A stretch of 64,000 nt of DNA. Source: Musa acuminata AAA Group. Lineage: Eukaryota; Streptophyta; Magnoliopsida; Zingiberales; Musaceae. Numbering within the stretch: the stretch's first letter is position 1; each line of letters starts with the position of its first letter. Position numbers and translations under genes: made by a program. Location of the stretch: assembly GCF_036884655.1 (NCBI RefSeq), contig NC_088345.1, positions 24,399,001 to 24,463,000 on the forward strand, given 5' to 3'. Of this stretch, positions 21,996-33,389 are shown piece after piece. The notes beneath the pieces were generated by a model. It was not told where the DNA came from, ran no database searches, and saw nothing but the letters and a program-made list of their open reading frames with translations.

Positions 21996-24207
21996 TGTCA
22001 CGCCCCTCAAAATATCGACAATATTAAAATTTTCATCACAACTAATCCAGGATCCAAACACACATTTGAGGTCACTAAGAAAACATTCAAATCAAAATTT
22101 TACCTCTATAGTCTACAAATTTATAACCCTGTGCAGTTTATAAACATACCACACATCACTCGATAATTCATACAATCTGAACTCAACTCATCAAAATAAT
22201 AACCACAACATAAATTCACAAGTGGGGAAGTCTATGCAGTCACCAAACCAACGATTACCATAAGTTCATATCATTACATGAATTTATCTTAACATTCCAA
22301 AATCCTAAACATGAGGGATCCTTTAACTTACACAAAATCCACAGGTTTAGATTCATCGTCAACATTTCATTAGATGCAGAGTGGCTTATACAACAAATAC
22401 ATATATGCTAATAAAGATCTACCCAAAATCTTCTTACTTTCCACTGCATTAGCCCAAACTTAACATTTAAGCAAGCAATACGCTATCCTGAAAAATTTAT
22501 CAACAAACGGGGTGAGCATATAGAGCTCAACAAGTGACTAACATATCCATATCAAAAGAGGACAATTTCCAAAGAGATAAAGTTTCACAATACAAGGTAG
22601 GATATAAGAACTCATAGACATAATATCATTAGGTGCAGAATCACAAGGTCATTTCAATCAAACATACTTGGTTCATAACAGATGGGGCATAGATTAATTG
22701 GAGCATGTCAGTAATAAATGAAACATTTCAGAGCATATTGATAACAAATACTGTACAGAAGCTCAACCGTCGTCTTTGACGTTGCAATCATATCATTCTT
22801 ATCCAAAGCATGTACAGAAACACATAACCAAAGCTCTGGATATCATATCAAACATATAGAAGGTGTAGTGGGACCTCAAACAGAACGTGATTCATCCATT
22901 TCTAAATGACCAACAGACAGAAGTCTCCCACGTCTGGGAGCTCCATCCACCCACGTCTAGGTGAAGCCAGAGGGGGCCGGCAAAGCATCGCAGGCTCTAA
23001 ACACATACCCTTTACCATTTCTGGCAAAGGTCCAGACAATCCCACAAACACCAGAGTACAAGAGGGCAGTTTTAACAATATGTAGCATATATCGGAAGCA
23101 CACGCGGAACAACAAAACGTACATGTGCCTTTTCGAGACAATACGATGCAAGGAACAAATCTCTCACAATTGTATTCAAATTTGGAATGAAATGAAAGCA
23201 AGAGTATACAGGGATTCCAAGCAATCATATTTAGCTCAATTCAAATAAGAAGGTTGGATGAATTCAATATCCAAAGGAATGGAATAGAATACGCGAAATC
23301 GACCAAAGCTGGATTTATGACAGAATTCAAGTGGCACATCGAACAAATACTTCAGAATATCAATTATGCTCCAATACCCACAAGAAAGCTATGGTCGAAC
23401 AATATATCATTCTATATTCTGATCGAATAAATTTCATATGAAACAGGGTTTCCAACACGGAGTTACCATGGATTTAGTAATCAAAGGTCAAAACAAAATC
23501 ACAGTTCTACAGAATTCATAGGGTCGGGTTCAATAGATAATAGGATAGGCATATGAATTCAAAATTTATCACTCTATATGTCATAAGAAAGGTTTAAGAG
23601 TCTAATTTCAAACAAACTAGGTCCTGCTAAATTCTGCATTTCATACTAAAAATTATAGCTAGAACCGTGTATAGGGGTCAGTTTACTGAAAAATTTCAGA
23701 ATCCATGGTTCTATGTCCAAGGAGAGACATATCAGTTTCTAAATAGAAATTCTACAGATTATTTTGAATCAACATAAGAACAGAGACTAATATTTCTATA
23801 GGATGGGGTTAGAACACTTGCCTTTGAGAATTTTGACCCTTAGTGAAAAGATTTGAGCAAGAAACCTTAAAGCCCCAATTTTTTTTTTCTTCTTCTTCTT
23901 CTTCTTCTTTTCTTTCCCTGATCATCCACGCAGCTGCCTTCTTTGTTTCCTTAAGAACGAAGGCAGAGAGGCTTAAATGGTGGGATTTGTCATTTTGTAT
24001 ATTTTGCAATTTAGTCCTTGTATTTATTATATTTTCGATTAGGTCCTCAGGGTTTACATATAGGTCCTCTGATTTTTCTTTAACAAATCCTCCAACTCTT
24101 ATGAATAAGTTCTCAGATTCATACTTTGAAATTTTATCAAACTTAAAATAGATACTTACATTACAATTAAAAACTTATACGCAAATTCAGAAATGAGGGA
24201 TGTTACA
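21996..24207 (-). repeat. 3' LTR of gypsy C
   Basis: On the minus strand it starts TGTAACATCCCTC and ends GGGGCGTGACA. It is 2.2 kb, very similar to 33390-35638. It includes a (CTT)n run on the plus strand at about 23880-23915 and a well-conserved internal block (about 22740-23200) shared with the solo LTR at 50153-54264. Short open frames inside it are not supported as genes. Confidence 0.9.
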
Positions 24208-24222
24208 CTCTCCCCTCCTTAA
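24208..24222 (-). promoter_or_regulatory. Polypurine tract of gypsy C
   Basis: The minus strand reads AAGGAGGGGAGAG immediately before the LTR start at 24207. Confidence 0.8.
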
Positions 24223-24231
24223 AAGAAAAAT

Positions 24232-25143
24232 TTAGTCCACTAAATTTATCATACCTCTATCGATGAAAAGACGGGGGTACACCTTTTTCATTTCCTCCTC
24301 TAGCTCCCAAGTTGTTTCCTCTCCATAATGATGTCTCCAAATTACTTGAATCAGTGGGATGACCCGATTCCTTAGGATTTTCTCTTTCTTATCAACAATA
24401 TGAATAGGCTCTTCCACATAAGATAAATCTTTATCGATCTCCATCAGCTCATACTCAATGATGTGAGAATGGTCATATATATACTTCCTAATCATCGAGA
24501 CATGAAATATATCATGGACATGGCTCAATGCTGGTGGCAAGGCAATACTGTAAGCGACAGAACCAACCCTCTCATGAACCTCAAAAGGTCCAATAAATCT
24601 TGGGCTTAACTTTCCTTTCTTCCCAAACCTTATAATGCCTTTGGAAGGGGAGACTTTTAAGAATACAAAATCTCCGATTTCAAACTCAATATCTCATCTT
24701 CTATTGTCGGCATAACTCTTTTGACGACTCTGAGCAGTTTTTAACCTTTTCCTTATAACTTGAATTTTCTCGGTAGTTATTTGTACCTTGTCTGGTGCTA
24801 ACAGCTTTCTGTCACCAACTTCCTCACAACATATAGGTGTTATGCACTTTCGCCCATATAAAACTTCATAATGAGCCATCTGAATACTTGAATGATAACT
24901 ATTATTATAAGTAAACTCAACAAGTGAAATATCCTTATCCTATTCACCTTTCCAATTCATAACATAGGCTCTAAGCAAATCCTCAAGTGTTTGAATTGTT
25001 CTTTCTGACTGACCATCAGTCTGAGGATGATATGTAGTACTAAACTTGACTTTAGTGCCCATAGATTCCTGTAATCTTCTCTAGAATCTAGAGAGAAATC
25101 TGGAGTCTCTATTAGAGATGATCTCCTTTAGAATACCATGAAG
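24232..25143 (-). pseudogene. Integrase C-terminal half and chromodomain-like tail of gypsy C
   Basis: Continuing from the part at 30565-31681 across insertion B, the minus strand shows the last core residues region ([20 protein letters not shown]), YNNSYHSSIQMAHYEVLYGR, the GPY/F-type module (KLSPRFIGPFEVHERVG) and a chromodomain-like end (WRHHYGEETTWELEEEM). Stops occur near 25083, 24930 and 24693. Integrase joins cDNA to the host; a chromodomain would target it to chromatin marks. This copy is inactive. Confidence 0.85.
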
Positions 25144-25148
25144 TCTTA

Positions 25149-25630
25149 TGTTAGGACTCTAGCTAGGAGAGTCCTAATTGAGAGGGACATTAATGTAAAA
25201 CTGTTAGGACTTTAGCTAGGAGAGTCCTAATTGAGAGGGACATTCAGTTAGGACTCTAGCTAGGAGAGTCCTAATTGAGAGGGATATTCTGTTAGGACTC
25301 TAGTTAGGAGAGTCCTAATTGAGATGGACATTCATGTAGGAGGTTTTTTCTTAGAGAAGAATTAGGAGTTGTAAAGGAATAGGAGTCTTGAGTAGGAGTC
25401 CTATTAGGAGTTGGTTAGAAGTAAGAGTCTTAAGTAGGAGTCCTATTAGGAGTTAGGGTTTTGAAGCCCTATAAATAGTCATGTATTCCTCCTCTTTTCT
25501 CAAGCAATAGATGAATCTTTTCTGCAGCCTTTGAGCAGCAACTTGGAGGGAGGAACCCCTATAGAGTTCCAAGGAGGCCAATCCCCTAAAGAGATCAACC
25601 CCAAGTTTAGAATCTGCAAGGGTTCTAACA
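25149..25630 (+). repeat. 5' LTR of gypsy B
   Basis: TGTTAGGACTCT to TTCTAACA. It holds four ~46-bp hairpin units, then the TATA box CTATAAATA near 25470. The primer site TGGTATCAGAGC follows at 25633-25644. Confidence 0.93.
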
Positions 25631-25632
25631 CC

Positions 25633-25644
25633 TGGTATCAGAGC
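25633..25644 (+). promoter_or_regulatory. Primer binding site of gypsy B
   Basis: TGGTATCAGAGC, a perfect 12-base complement to initiator tRNA-Met, two bases after the LTR. Confidence 0.92.
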
Positions 25645-26901
25645 AGCGTTCTTGGCGTCTCGCTGCCCTTCCATAGCCATCCATCAACCCTCCACAACCA
25701 TCCAAAGCAATTCCCACAATTGCTTAAAAAATCATCGCCGAATTCCGCCATCATCTCCACCACCACGTATCATCCTTTGATCTCCCCGTGAATTGCAACA
25801 GGTTATGGTTTTCTACCTTACTGCTGCTTCAATTTAGTTATCCTTATTTAAAAATCCCAAAAAAATTATTCCTATATTGCTGCATAAACTTTTCGTCATA
25901 AAGTTTTCATCTCTACGATGAAAGATATATTGCAGAATTCCAACCGTATAGCACTGTCTGTTTGATCTTGCTACTATGTTTTTTCTATCTAAATCTCTAC
26001 GAAATTTTATGACATCTTTGACACTTCCTAACAGCAGATTTCCCTTTGGTTTTGTCAAAAAATTCTCAATATAAACCATTGATATTTTACATCTAATCTG
26101 CTATACTTTAAAATATGCACCGTAAAATTTCAGCTGCATAGCACTGATTATTTGATCTTGATACTACGTTGTTTCTATCCAAATCTCTACGAAATTTTTA
26201 TGATAGTTTTGACACTTCCTAATAGTAGATTTCCCTTTGGTTTCATTAAAAAATTCTCAAGATAAACTTCTGATCTTTTACGTCCAATCTGTTATACTTA
26301 AAAATCTGTGCTGCAGAAAATTTCAACTGCATATTGTTGCCTTAACCCATCTATTTGCAATCTTTTTTGAATGAAATTTCTTATACACTTTATAGGTCAT
26401 CTTGGCTTCCATCTAAGATTGATCTATTGAGGAATTCTTCTCTAAAACCAATTTTGTGTTGCTATAAATTTTCATCGTAAACTGCTGAAATTTTTCGACC
26501 AGAATTCTACTATCGCAGCTTGCACCAATTTCCTTGCTGTTATACTTCCAAAATTTTTTTGATTAAATTAGACATCCTTGCTGTCATATAAACTGTGATT
26601 TTTCTGTCAATTCCCTCCTAAATTCTCTTAAGTTTTTGGTGGAAATTTCATTGAGAAACCGCTGTTTCTTCGACGATAATTCTGCTCTTACAAGACAACA
26701 CATACTTGCTGCAACTTCCATTGATTTCTATCAAACCTTTGCTGCCATCTACCACTGACCCAAAACTTTATCCACAGTCCTAAAACCCCACCAAACCACA
26801 CCCTCAAACTGCACCCAAAACAGCAACAAAACAAGCCTAAACCGTAGCCTACATCCACTAATCCACCAACCCTTTCGACCATCACCTCTCTCAACCAATA
26901 C
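25645..26901 (+). other. Untranslated leader of gypsy B
   Basis: The region parallels 452-1710 of element A, including the ~185-bp duplicated unit (about 25930-26340). No gene is seen. Confidence 0.7.
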
Positions 26902-28269
26902 ATGCCTTTAACCCAACAACAAAAGAGGGATCTTAACATCGCAGATTTGAAGACATATACTATGGTATCTAAGGAGGCAATCAATGTTAAATTCGAAGCC
27001 TTGGAGGCACGAATGGAGGATAAGATTCGGATGCTCTTTACCGAACTCAGATTGGGCCGACCACTAAGCCCGAAGAAATCACAACAAGGAGAGAGCTTTG
27101 CCCAATCACACCAAGCCCGAAGATATGACTTCCAAGAGAGGGGAAGCTCTATGACCAACCCCAACTATCCATGTATGAGAGTGGACTTCCCTAGATGGGA
27201 AGAAGGAGACCCGATTGGTTGGATCTTGCACGCGGAGCGATATTTTCGGTACCACAAAACCGCGGATGCATCTATGGTGAAAATTGCAGCTATACATCTT
27301 GAAGGGGATGCTATACAGTGGTTTGACTGGTTTGAACATACTTATGGAGTCCTTTCATGGCAACAATTCAAAGAAGGACTACTGATCCGCTTCAGACCAA
27401 CCGATTACGAGAATATTGACGGACAACTAGCAAAGATCCGACAAACCTCCACCATTCAGGAGTACCAAACCAGGTTTGAAAGGTTATCTAATCAAACTCT
27501 TGATTGGTCTCAAAAACAGCTATTGAGGACCTTTATTGAGGGCTTGAAGCCGTAGATCCGAGGAGAAGTTAAAGTGCGACAATTGTACATGCTTATGGCA
27601 GTCATCTCTTTCGCATGACATCAAGAGGAGCAATTGAACCATGAAGCTCGAAGGACTAGGGTCACTCCTCAACTAGTAATATTGAAGCCCTTAGCCCCCC
27701 CTACTGTTGACCGAGTCCCTGCACCAAAAAGGTTGACAAGAGAAGAGCTTCAGGAGCGATCTGCAAAGGGGTTATGTTGGCATTGCGATGAGCCGTGGAG
27801 CCATGAGCATCGCTGTAGTAAAGGGAGACTTTTTATCATTGAACCAGTAGAAGAGGTTATTGAACATCCAGAAGAGAGCATTGAACATAAAGAAGAAGAT
27901 GTTGAAGAAGAGCCACAACCGACCGAAGTTACGGTACATGCACTAGCCGGCTACTCAAACCCGCAAATGATGAAAGTTGGAGGCCTTCTCAAACAACAAC
28001 TGATCACTGTTTTCATCGACACGGGCAGCACTAATAATATCCTAAATAGTAAGGTTGCTATCCGAATGGTATTACCTATCGAGAATCGTTGCAGGTTTGA
28101 TGTTAAGGTCACCGACAGACGGATTTTGAAATGTGATCGTAGGCGCCCGCAGGAGAAACTATTGCTGCAGGACCAAGAGATAATTGCAGATTTTTTCCTT
28201 TGCCCTCTTGATGATCATGAGGCCATGCTCATAATTAAATGGTTGACAACATTAGGTGATTTTTCTTGA
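26902..28269 (+). pseudogene. gag-protease of gypsy B
   Basis: The best preserved gag of the family: one frame from ATG 26902, with stops at 27553 and 27616 and the end at 28267. The gag domain (MRVDFPRWEEGDPIGWILHA; LAKIRQTSTIQEYQTRFERL), the knuckle CWHCDEPWSHEHRC near 27775, an acidic linker, and the protease DTG motif (TVFIDTGSTNNILNS near 28010) are visible. Only a few point changes separate it from an open frame. Confidence 0.88.
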
Positions 28270-28319
28270 AATTTTATGAAACTAATTATGAAATTTTACA
28301 GTAAGAAGAAATATGTGAT

Positions 28320-30060
28320 ACTGCACGGGAAACATGGGGGCGACGTAACAATGATTTGCACACAACAAATGAAGAAGGTTTTGCTTAAAGCATGCAGTGG
28401 CTTTTTGGTACAACTTGAGCAGCAAACTTAGGGAGAGCCAACAAAATTGGAAGATCCAAATCTACTTCCTTTTCTTGCTAAATTTTCAGATATATTTGAC
28501 GAACTACGCAACCTACCTCTTACCCGTCGGTATGATCATTGTATAACGATTCTTCCAGGCCAATCTCCAGTAAATGCTCGGCCATATCAGTATCCACATC
28601 TCTAGAATGATGAAATAGAAAGGATTGTAAAAGAAATGCTCAAAACAGGAGTTATTCGGCCATGTTGTAGCCCCTACTCTTCACCGGTGCTCCTCATAAG
28701 AAAGAAGGATGGAATATGGCGATTATGTGTTGATTACCGAACTCTCAATGGCATAACCATCAAGGATAAATATCCTATTCCAGTAGTAGATGAGTTGCAA
28801 GATGAAAGGGAGCACAAATCTTCACAAAGCTGGACCTTCGATCCGGGTATCATCAAATACGAGTATGCGAAGAAGACATACCGAAAACCACCTTTTGTAC
28901 ACACAATAACCACTATGAATTTTTGTTTTCTTCAAAAGAAGGTGGAATATCTTGAGCATATCGTATCAGAGGAAGGTGTGGTAGTAGACCTCTTCAAAAT
29001 TGGAGCAATGCAAAATTGGCTGACCCCGAGGAACATAAAATTGCTACATGGCTTTTTGGGTTTAACAGGCTACTACTGCAAGTTCGTGAAAAACTATGGA
29101 GAGATCAGTGCACCATGTACTTCCTTTTTGAAAAAAGATGTCTTCCAATGGTCAGATAGAGCCTCTGTTGCCTACGACAAACTTAAGGTAGCCATGACGA
29201 CGACGCCGGTGCTAACACTACCAGATTTCAATCGACCCTTCATTATTGAGGCCGACGCATCTATAGTCGGAATTGGAGCAATTCTCATGCAAGATGGTCG
29301 ACCACTCACATACACTAGCAAGGCATTATCTCCCTCCCATCAAAATAAGTCAACATATAATAAGGAGATGCTCGCCATTGTGCGCGCAGCAACGAGGTGG
29401 AGACCATACTTGATTGGTCGACGATTTCAAATTAAAACCGACCATAAAAGCCTCAAGTACTTTTTGGAGCGAAAGATATCATCCCCTGAGCAGCAAAACT
29501 GGGTAACAAAACTTCTTGGATTTGATTATGAAATAACTTACAAAAAGGGGAAAGAGAATGTTCTTGCAGATGCGCTTTCGCAGCTACCCGAGCAAGCTGA
29601 AGTTTTGGCCATTTCACTTCCGACCAACGACTTCCTTGAGGATATTAAGATGGAATGGTAGGAAGATTCAAAGACTAGTAAGATTATAAAAAAATTGGAC
29701 GAAGCACCAAGCTCCGTAGCTCATTACAATTGGGACTCAAAAGAATTATACCATAAGAGTACTAAATTGAAAAGGAGTATGGCATATCACTCATAAACCG
29801 ACGGCCAGACAGAAGTTGTAAATAGGTGCTTGGAGATGGCCCAAAGTCACCCACCAAATATAACTACCCAAGGAGGACTTCAGACTCAGCCAAGTGCCAT
29901 TATTGATCGACGGATTATGACCCGACGACGACGATCCACTACTGAATTGCTAATATAGTGGGGAAACCTACTAACAGAAGATGCCACTTTAGAGAACTAT
30001 GATGACTTGAAGATCAAATTCCCAAAATCCATTAATCTTCAGCCTCGAGGACAAGGCTGA
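28320..30060 (+). pseudogene. pol remnant of gypsy B
   Basis: The 341-codon open stretch 28636-29661 contains the RT N-terminal part, the shifted segment [20 protein letters not shown], the same core deletion at about 28917-28935, and RNase H ([53 protein letters not shown]). The integrase region is even shorter than in A: at about 29757 'KELYHK' joins directly to 'STKLKRS', about 85 bases fewer. Stop codons follow. No polymerase activity is possible without the catalytic box. Confidence 0.9.
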
Positions 30061-30077
30061 TTTGAAGAGGGCGGGTT

Positions 30078-30559
30078 TGTTAGGACTCTAGCTAGGAGAG
30101 TCCTAATTGAGAGGGACATTCATGTAAAACTGTTAGGAATTTAGCTAGAAGAGTCCTAATTGAGAGGGACATTCTGTTAGGACTCTAGCTAAGAGAGTCC
30201 TAATTGAGAGGGACATTCTGTAAGGACTCTAGTTAGGAGAGTCCTAATTGAGAGGGACATTCATGTAGGAGGTTTTTTCTTAGAGAAGAATTAGGAGTTG
30301 TAAGGGAATAGGAGTCTTGAGTATGAGTCCTATTAGGAGTTGGTTAGAAGTAAGAGTCTTAAGTAGGAGTCCTATTAGGAGTTAGGGTTTAGAAGCCCTA
30401 TAAATAACCATGTATTCCTCCTCTTTTCTGAAGCAATAGATGAATCTTTTCTGCAGCCTTTGAGCAGCAACTTGGAGGGAGGAACCCCTATAGAGTTCCA
30501 AGGAGGCCGATCCCCTAAAGAGATCAACCCCAAGTTTAGAATCTGCAAGGGTTCTAGCA
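30078..30559 (+). repeat. 3' LTR of gypsy B
   Basis: It starts TGTTAGGACTCT after the purine tract and ends TTCTAGCA (TCTAACA with one change). Four hairpin units and a TATA box are present. Confidence 0.93.
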
Positions 30560-33277
30560 TCTTACTATTTCATTGACATATAAATCTGCAAGTCTATTAA
30601 GCGAATAAGTCATATTAATCGGTAGGAAGTGTGCAGATTTTGTTAACCTATCAATGATAACCCAAATAGCATCATGCTTTCTAGAGGTTCTGGGTAGTCC
30701 TGAAACAAAATCCATAGTAATACATTCCCATTTCCATTCAGGAATATCTAAAGGTTGCAACAACCCTCCAGGTCTTTGGTGTTCTACTTTGATTTGCTGA
30801 CAAGTCAAACATTTTGAAACATACATTGCAATTTCCTTCTTCATGCCTTCCCACCAATAATGATTTTGAAGATCTCTATACATCTTAGTGCTCCCATGAT
30901 GTATGGTGTACTTTGAAGTATGACTTTCCTTTAGGATTTGATTCTTGATATTTAGTTCATTTGGTACACATACTCTCTCCCCAAATCTCAATAGGCCATC
31001 CTTTGAAACTTGAAATTGTGGCTTCAATTCCTTTTCTACTTCATTCCTCAAGTAGATTAAATGTGAATCTCGTAATTTTCCTTCCTTAATTTGTTGAATA
31101 AGATCATATTGCACTTGAATGGAGGCCATTAATATCATCGAGTCTTGCTCTTTCCTCAAAGCTTTCAAATCAAAATTTTCTTCTAATAACTTCCATTGCT
31201 TCACGACCAAACTAGCCATAAAACTTGTAGATTTTCTACTAAGTGCATCAGCTACAACATTGGCTTTGCCCGGGTGATAACGGATGGCACAATCATAATC
31301 CTTCAGAAGTTCTATCCATCTTCGCTGCCTCATGTTTAACTCTTTCTGAGTGAAAATATATTTTAAACTCTTGTGATCAGTAAAGATTTCAAACTGTCGA
31401 CCATACAAATAATGTCTCCAAATCTTTAGAGCAAAAATAATTGCTGCCAATTCCAAATCATGAGTTGGATAATTCAATTCATAACTTTTAAGTTGCCTAG
31501 AAGCATACGCAATTACTCTCCCTTCCTGCATCAAAACACATCCTAGGCCCTTTCTTGAAGCATTAGTATAAACTACAAACTTATCACTACCACTTGGAAT
31601 AGTGAGAATAGGGGCACTAGTCAATCTTCTTTTTAACTCTTGAAAACTTTGCTCACAATCATCACCCCATACAAATTTCATATTCTTCTTAGTGAGTTTG
31701 GTGAGAGGTTAAGCAATTCGAGAAAATCCCTCCACAAATCTCCTGTAATAACCTGCCATGCCCAAGAAGCTTCTAACTTCCGTTACATTTGTTGGTACTT
31801 CCCATTCAACTACAACTTCTATTTTTCTTGGATCAATAGATATACCCTTCCCTAAAATCACATGGCCTAAGAAAGCAACTTCATTCAACCAAAATTCACA
31901 TTTGCTGAACTTTGCATACAACTTCTTTTCTCTTAGTATGGACAATACATTTCTCAAGTGTTCCTCATGCTCTTGATTACTTCTTGAATACACCAATATG
32001 TCATCAATAAATATAATTACACATATATCCAAGAGCGGTTGAAATATCCTATTCATTAGTTCCATAAAAGCTGCAGAGGCATTTGTCAAACCAAAAGGCA
32101 TCACCAAGAATTCATAATGACCATATCGAGTTCTGAAAGCTGTCTTTGAAATATCCTCCTCCTTGATCTTCAACTGATAGTAACCTGACCTCAGGTCAAT
32201 CTTAGAGAATACTTGTGCACCCTGCAGTTGATCAAACAAATCATCAATTCTAGGTATGGGATACTTGTGTTTGATGGTCACCTGATTCAACTGTCTATAA
32301 TCAATACAAAGCCTCAATGTTCCATCCTTCTTCTTCACTAATAGTACCGGAGCACCCCATGGGGATATACTGGGTCATATGAAACCCTTATCTAATAATT
32401 CTTGTATTTGCTTCTTTAATTCTTCTAGCTCGAGTGGTGCCATTCTGTATAGAGGCTTAGATATTGGGGTTGTACTGGGGACCATATCAATAGCAAATTC
32501 ACCCTCTCTATCTAGAGGTAAACCAGGCAAGTCATCTGGGAATACATAAGGGAATTCTTTGACCATTGAAATTTCATCTAGGTGGGTTTCCTGATTTGAA
32601 TGCTCCTTTACACACACCATATAACAAAAACAACCTTTCTGCATAAGACGATAAGCTTGAAGTGCTGATATCAAGCAAGGAGGCAAATCATGCCTAATGC
32701 CCTCAAAGAAAAATATAGGCTGATCTGGTATGCAGAAAGTAATTATTTTTTTGTAACAATCAATACTAGCGTGATGAGAAGATAACCAATCCATGCCAAG
32801 TATAATATCAAAACCCTAGATCTCTTGGAGAATCAAATCAGCAAAGAGTTCGTGTTCTCCAATAGAGATCAAACAAGACGGGTAAACCAAGTTTGTTGCC
32901 AATGAATCTCCAACAGTAGTTGTTACATATAACATATAATCCAGGGGTCTAGGTAGAATATCCAAGTGACAAGCAAAGTATTGTGAAACAAAAGATAAGT
33001 TGGAGCCGGGATCAAACAAAACTTTTGCATTTCTTTTAGAAACATGAAGAATACCTTCCACCACTGATTTAGAAGCTCTAGAATCTTGTTCAGTGATAGC
33101 GTACACTCTAGCATGGGCTGAGGGTCTAGGAGATAGTGGCTCTTTCTTCTTCCTCAGAGGGCAATCTTTTATTTGATGATCCAACTTTCCACAAACAAAA
33201 CAGGCTCCAGTCACCCAAAAACACTGACTTGTTTCAAGATTTAATCCACATCTTGCACATGACTGAGTCCTCTGCAA
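30560..33277 (-). pseudogene. gag remnant, protease, RT, RNase H and integrase N-half of gypsy C
   Basis: Minus strand from 33277: zinc knuckle CFVCGKLDHQIKDC, protease with DPG in place of DTG (VLFDPGSNLSFVSQYF), 32794-32375 linker, RT with [32 protein letters not shown] and the intact catalytic FIDDILVYS (31709-32338), RNase H ([29 protein letters not shown]), integrase HHCC region ([17 protein letters not shown] ... CLTCQQIK) and first core aspartate ([13 protein letters not shown]), up to insertion B. Stops at about 32815, 32374, 32339 and 31708 separate the blocks. Almost all of gag is gone: only about 110 bases lie between primer site and knuckle region. Confidence 0.88.
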
Positions 33278-33373
33278 TGGTTTCCATTTCTCAAATCCAG
33301 ATGTCTTAAACCTCTTGTTACTAGCTTTAGAGATGGGGTTAGAACTCTGATATTTTAATAATGTATCAGAGTT

Positions 33374-33385
33374 GCTCTGATACCA
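33374..33385 (-). promoter_or_regulatory. Primer binding site of gypsy C
   Basis: The minus strand reads TGGTATCAGAGC four bases after the LTR end at 33390, a perfect match to the tRNA-Met complement. Confidence 0.92.
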
Positions 33386-33389
33386 ACTC

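Larger units (their letters stand above)
25149..30559 (+). mobile_element. Ty3-gypsy element B, second copy of the A family, nested in C
   Basis: The 5.4-kb element has LTRs at 25149-25630 and 30078-30559, flanked by a perfect 5-bp target duplication TCTTA (25144-25148 and 30560-30564) within the integrase gene of C. Internal order and deletions match element A. Its LTRs carry four inverted-repeat units rather than three, and the two LTRs have the same length (482 bp), which fits a copy that transposed with the four-unit form. Confidence 0.95.
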
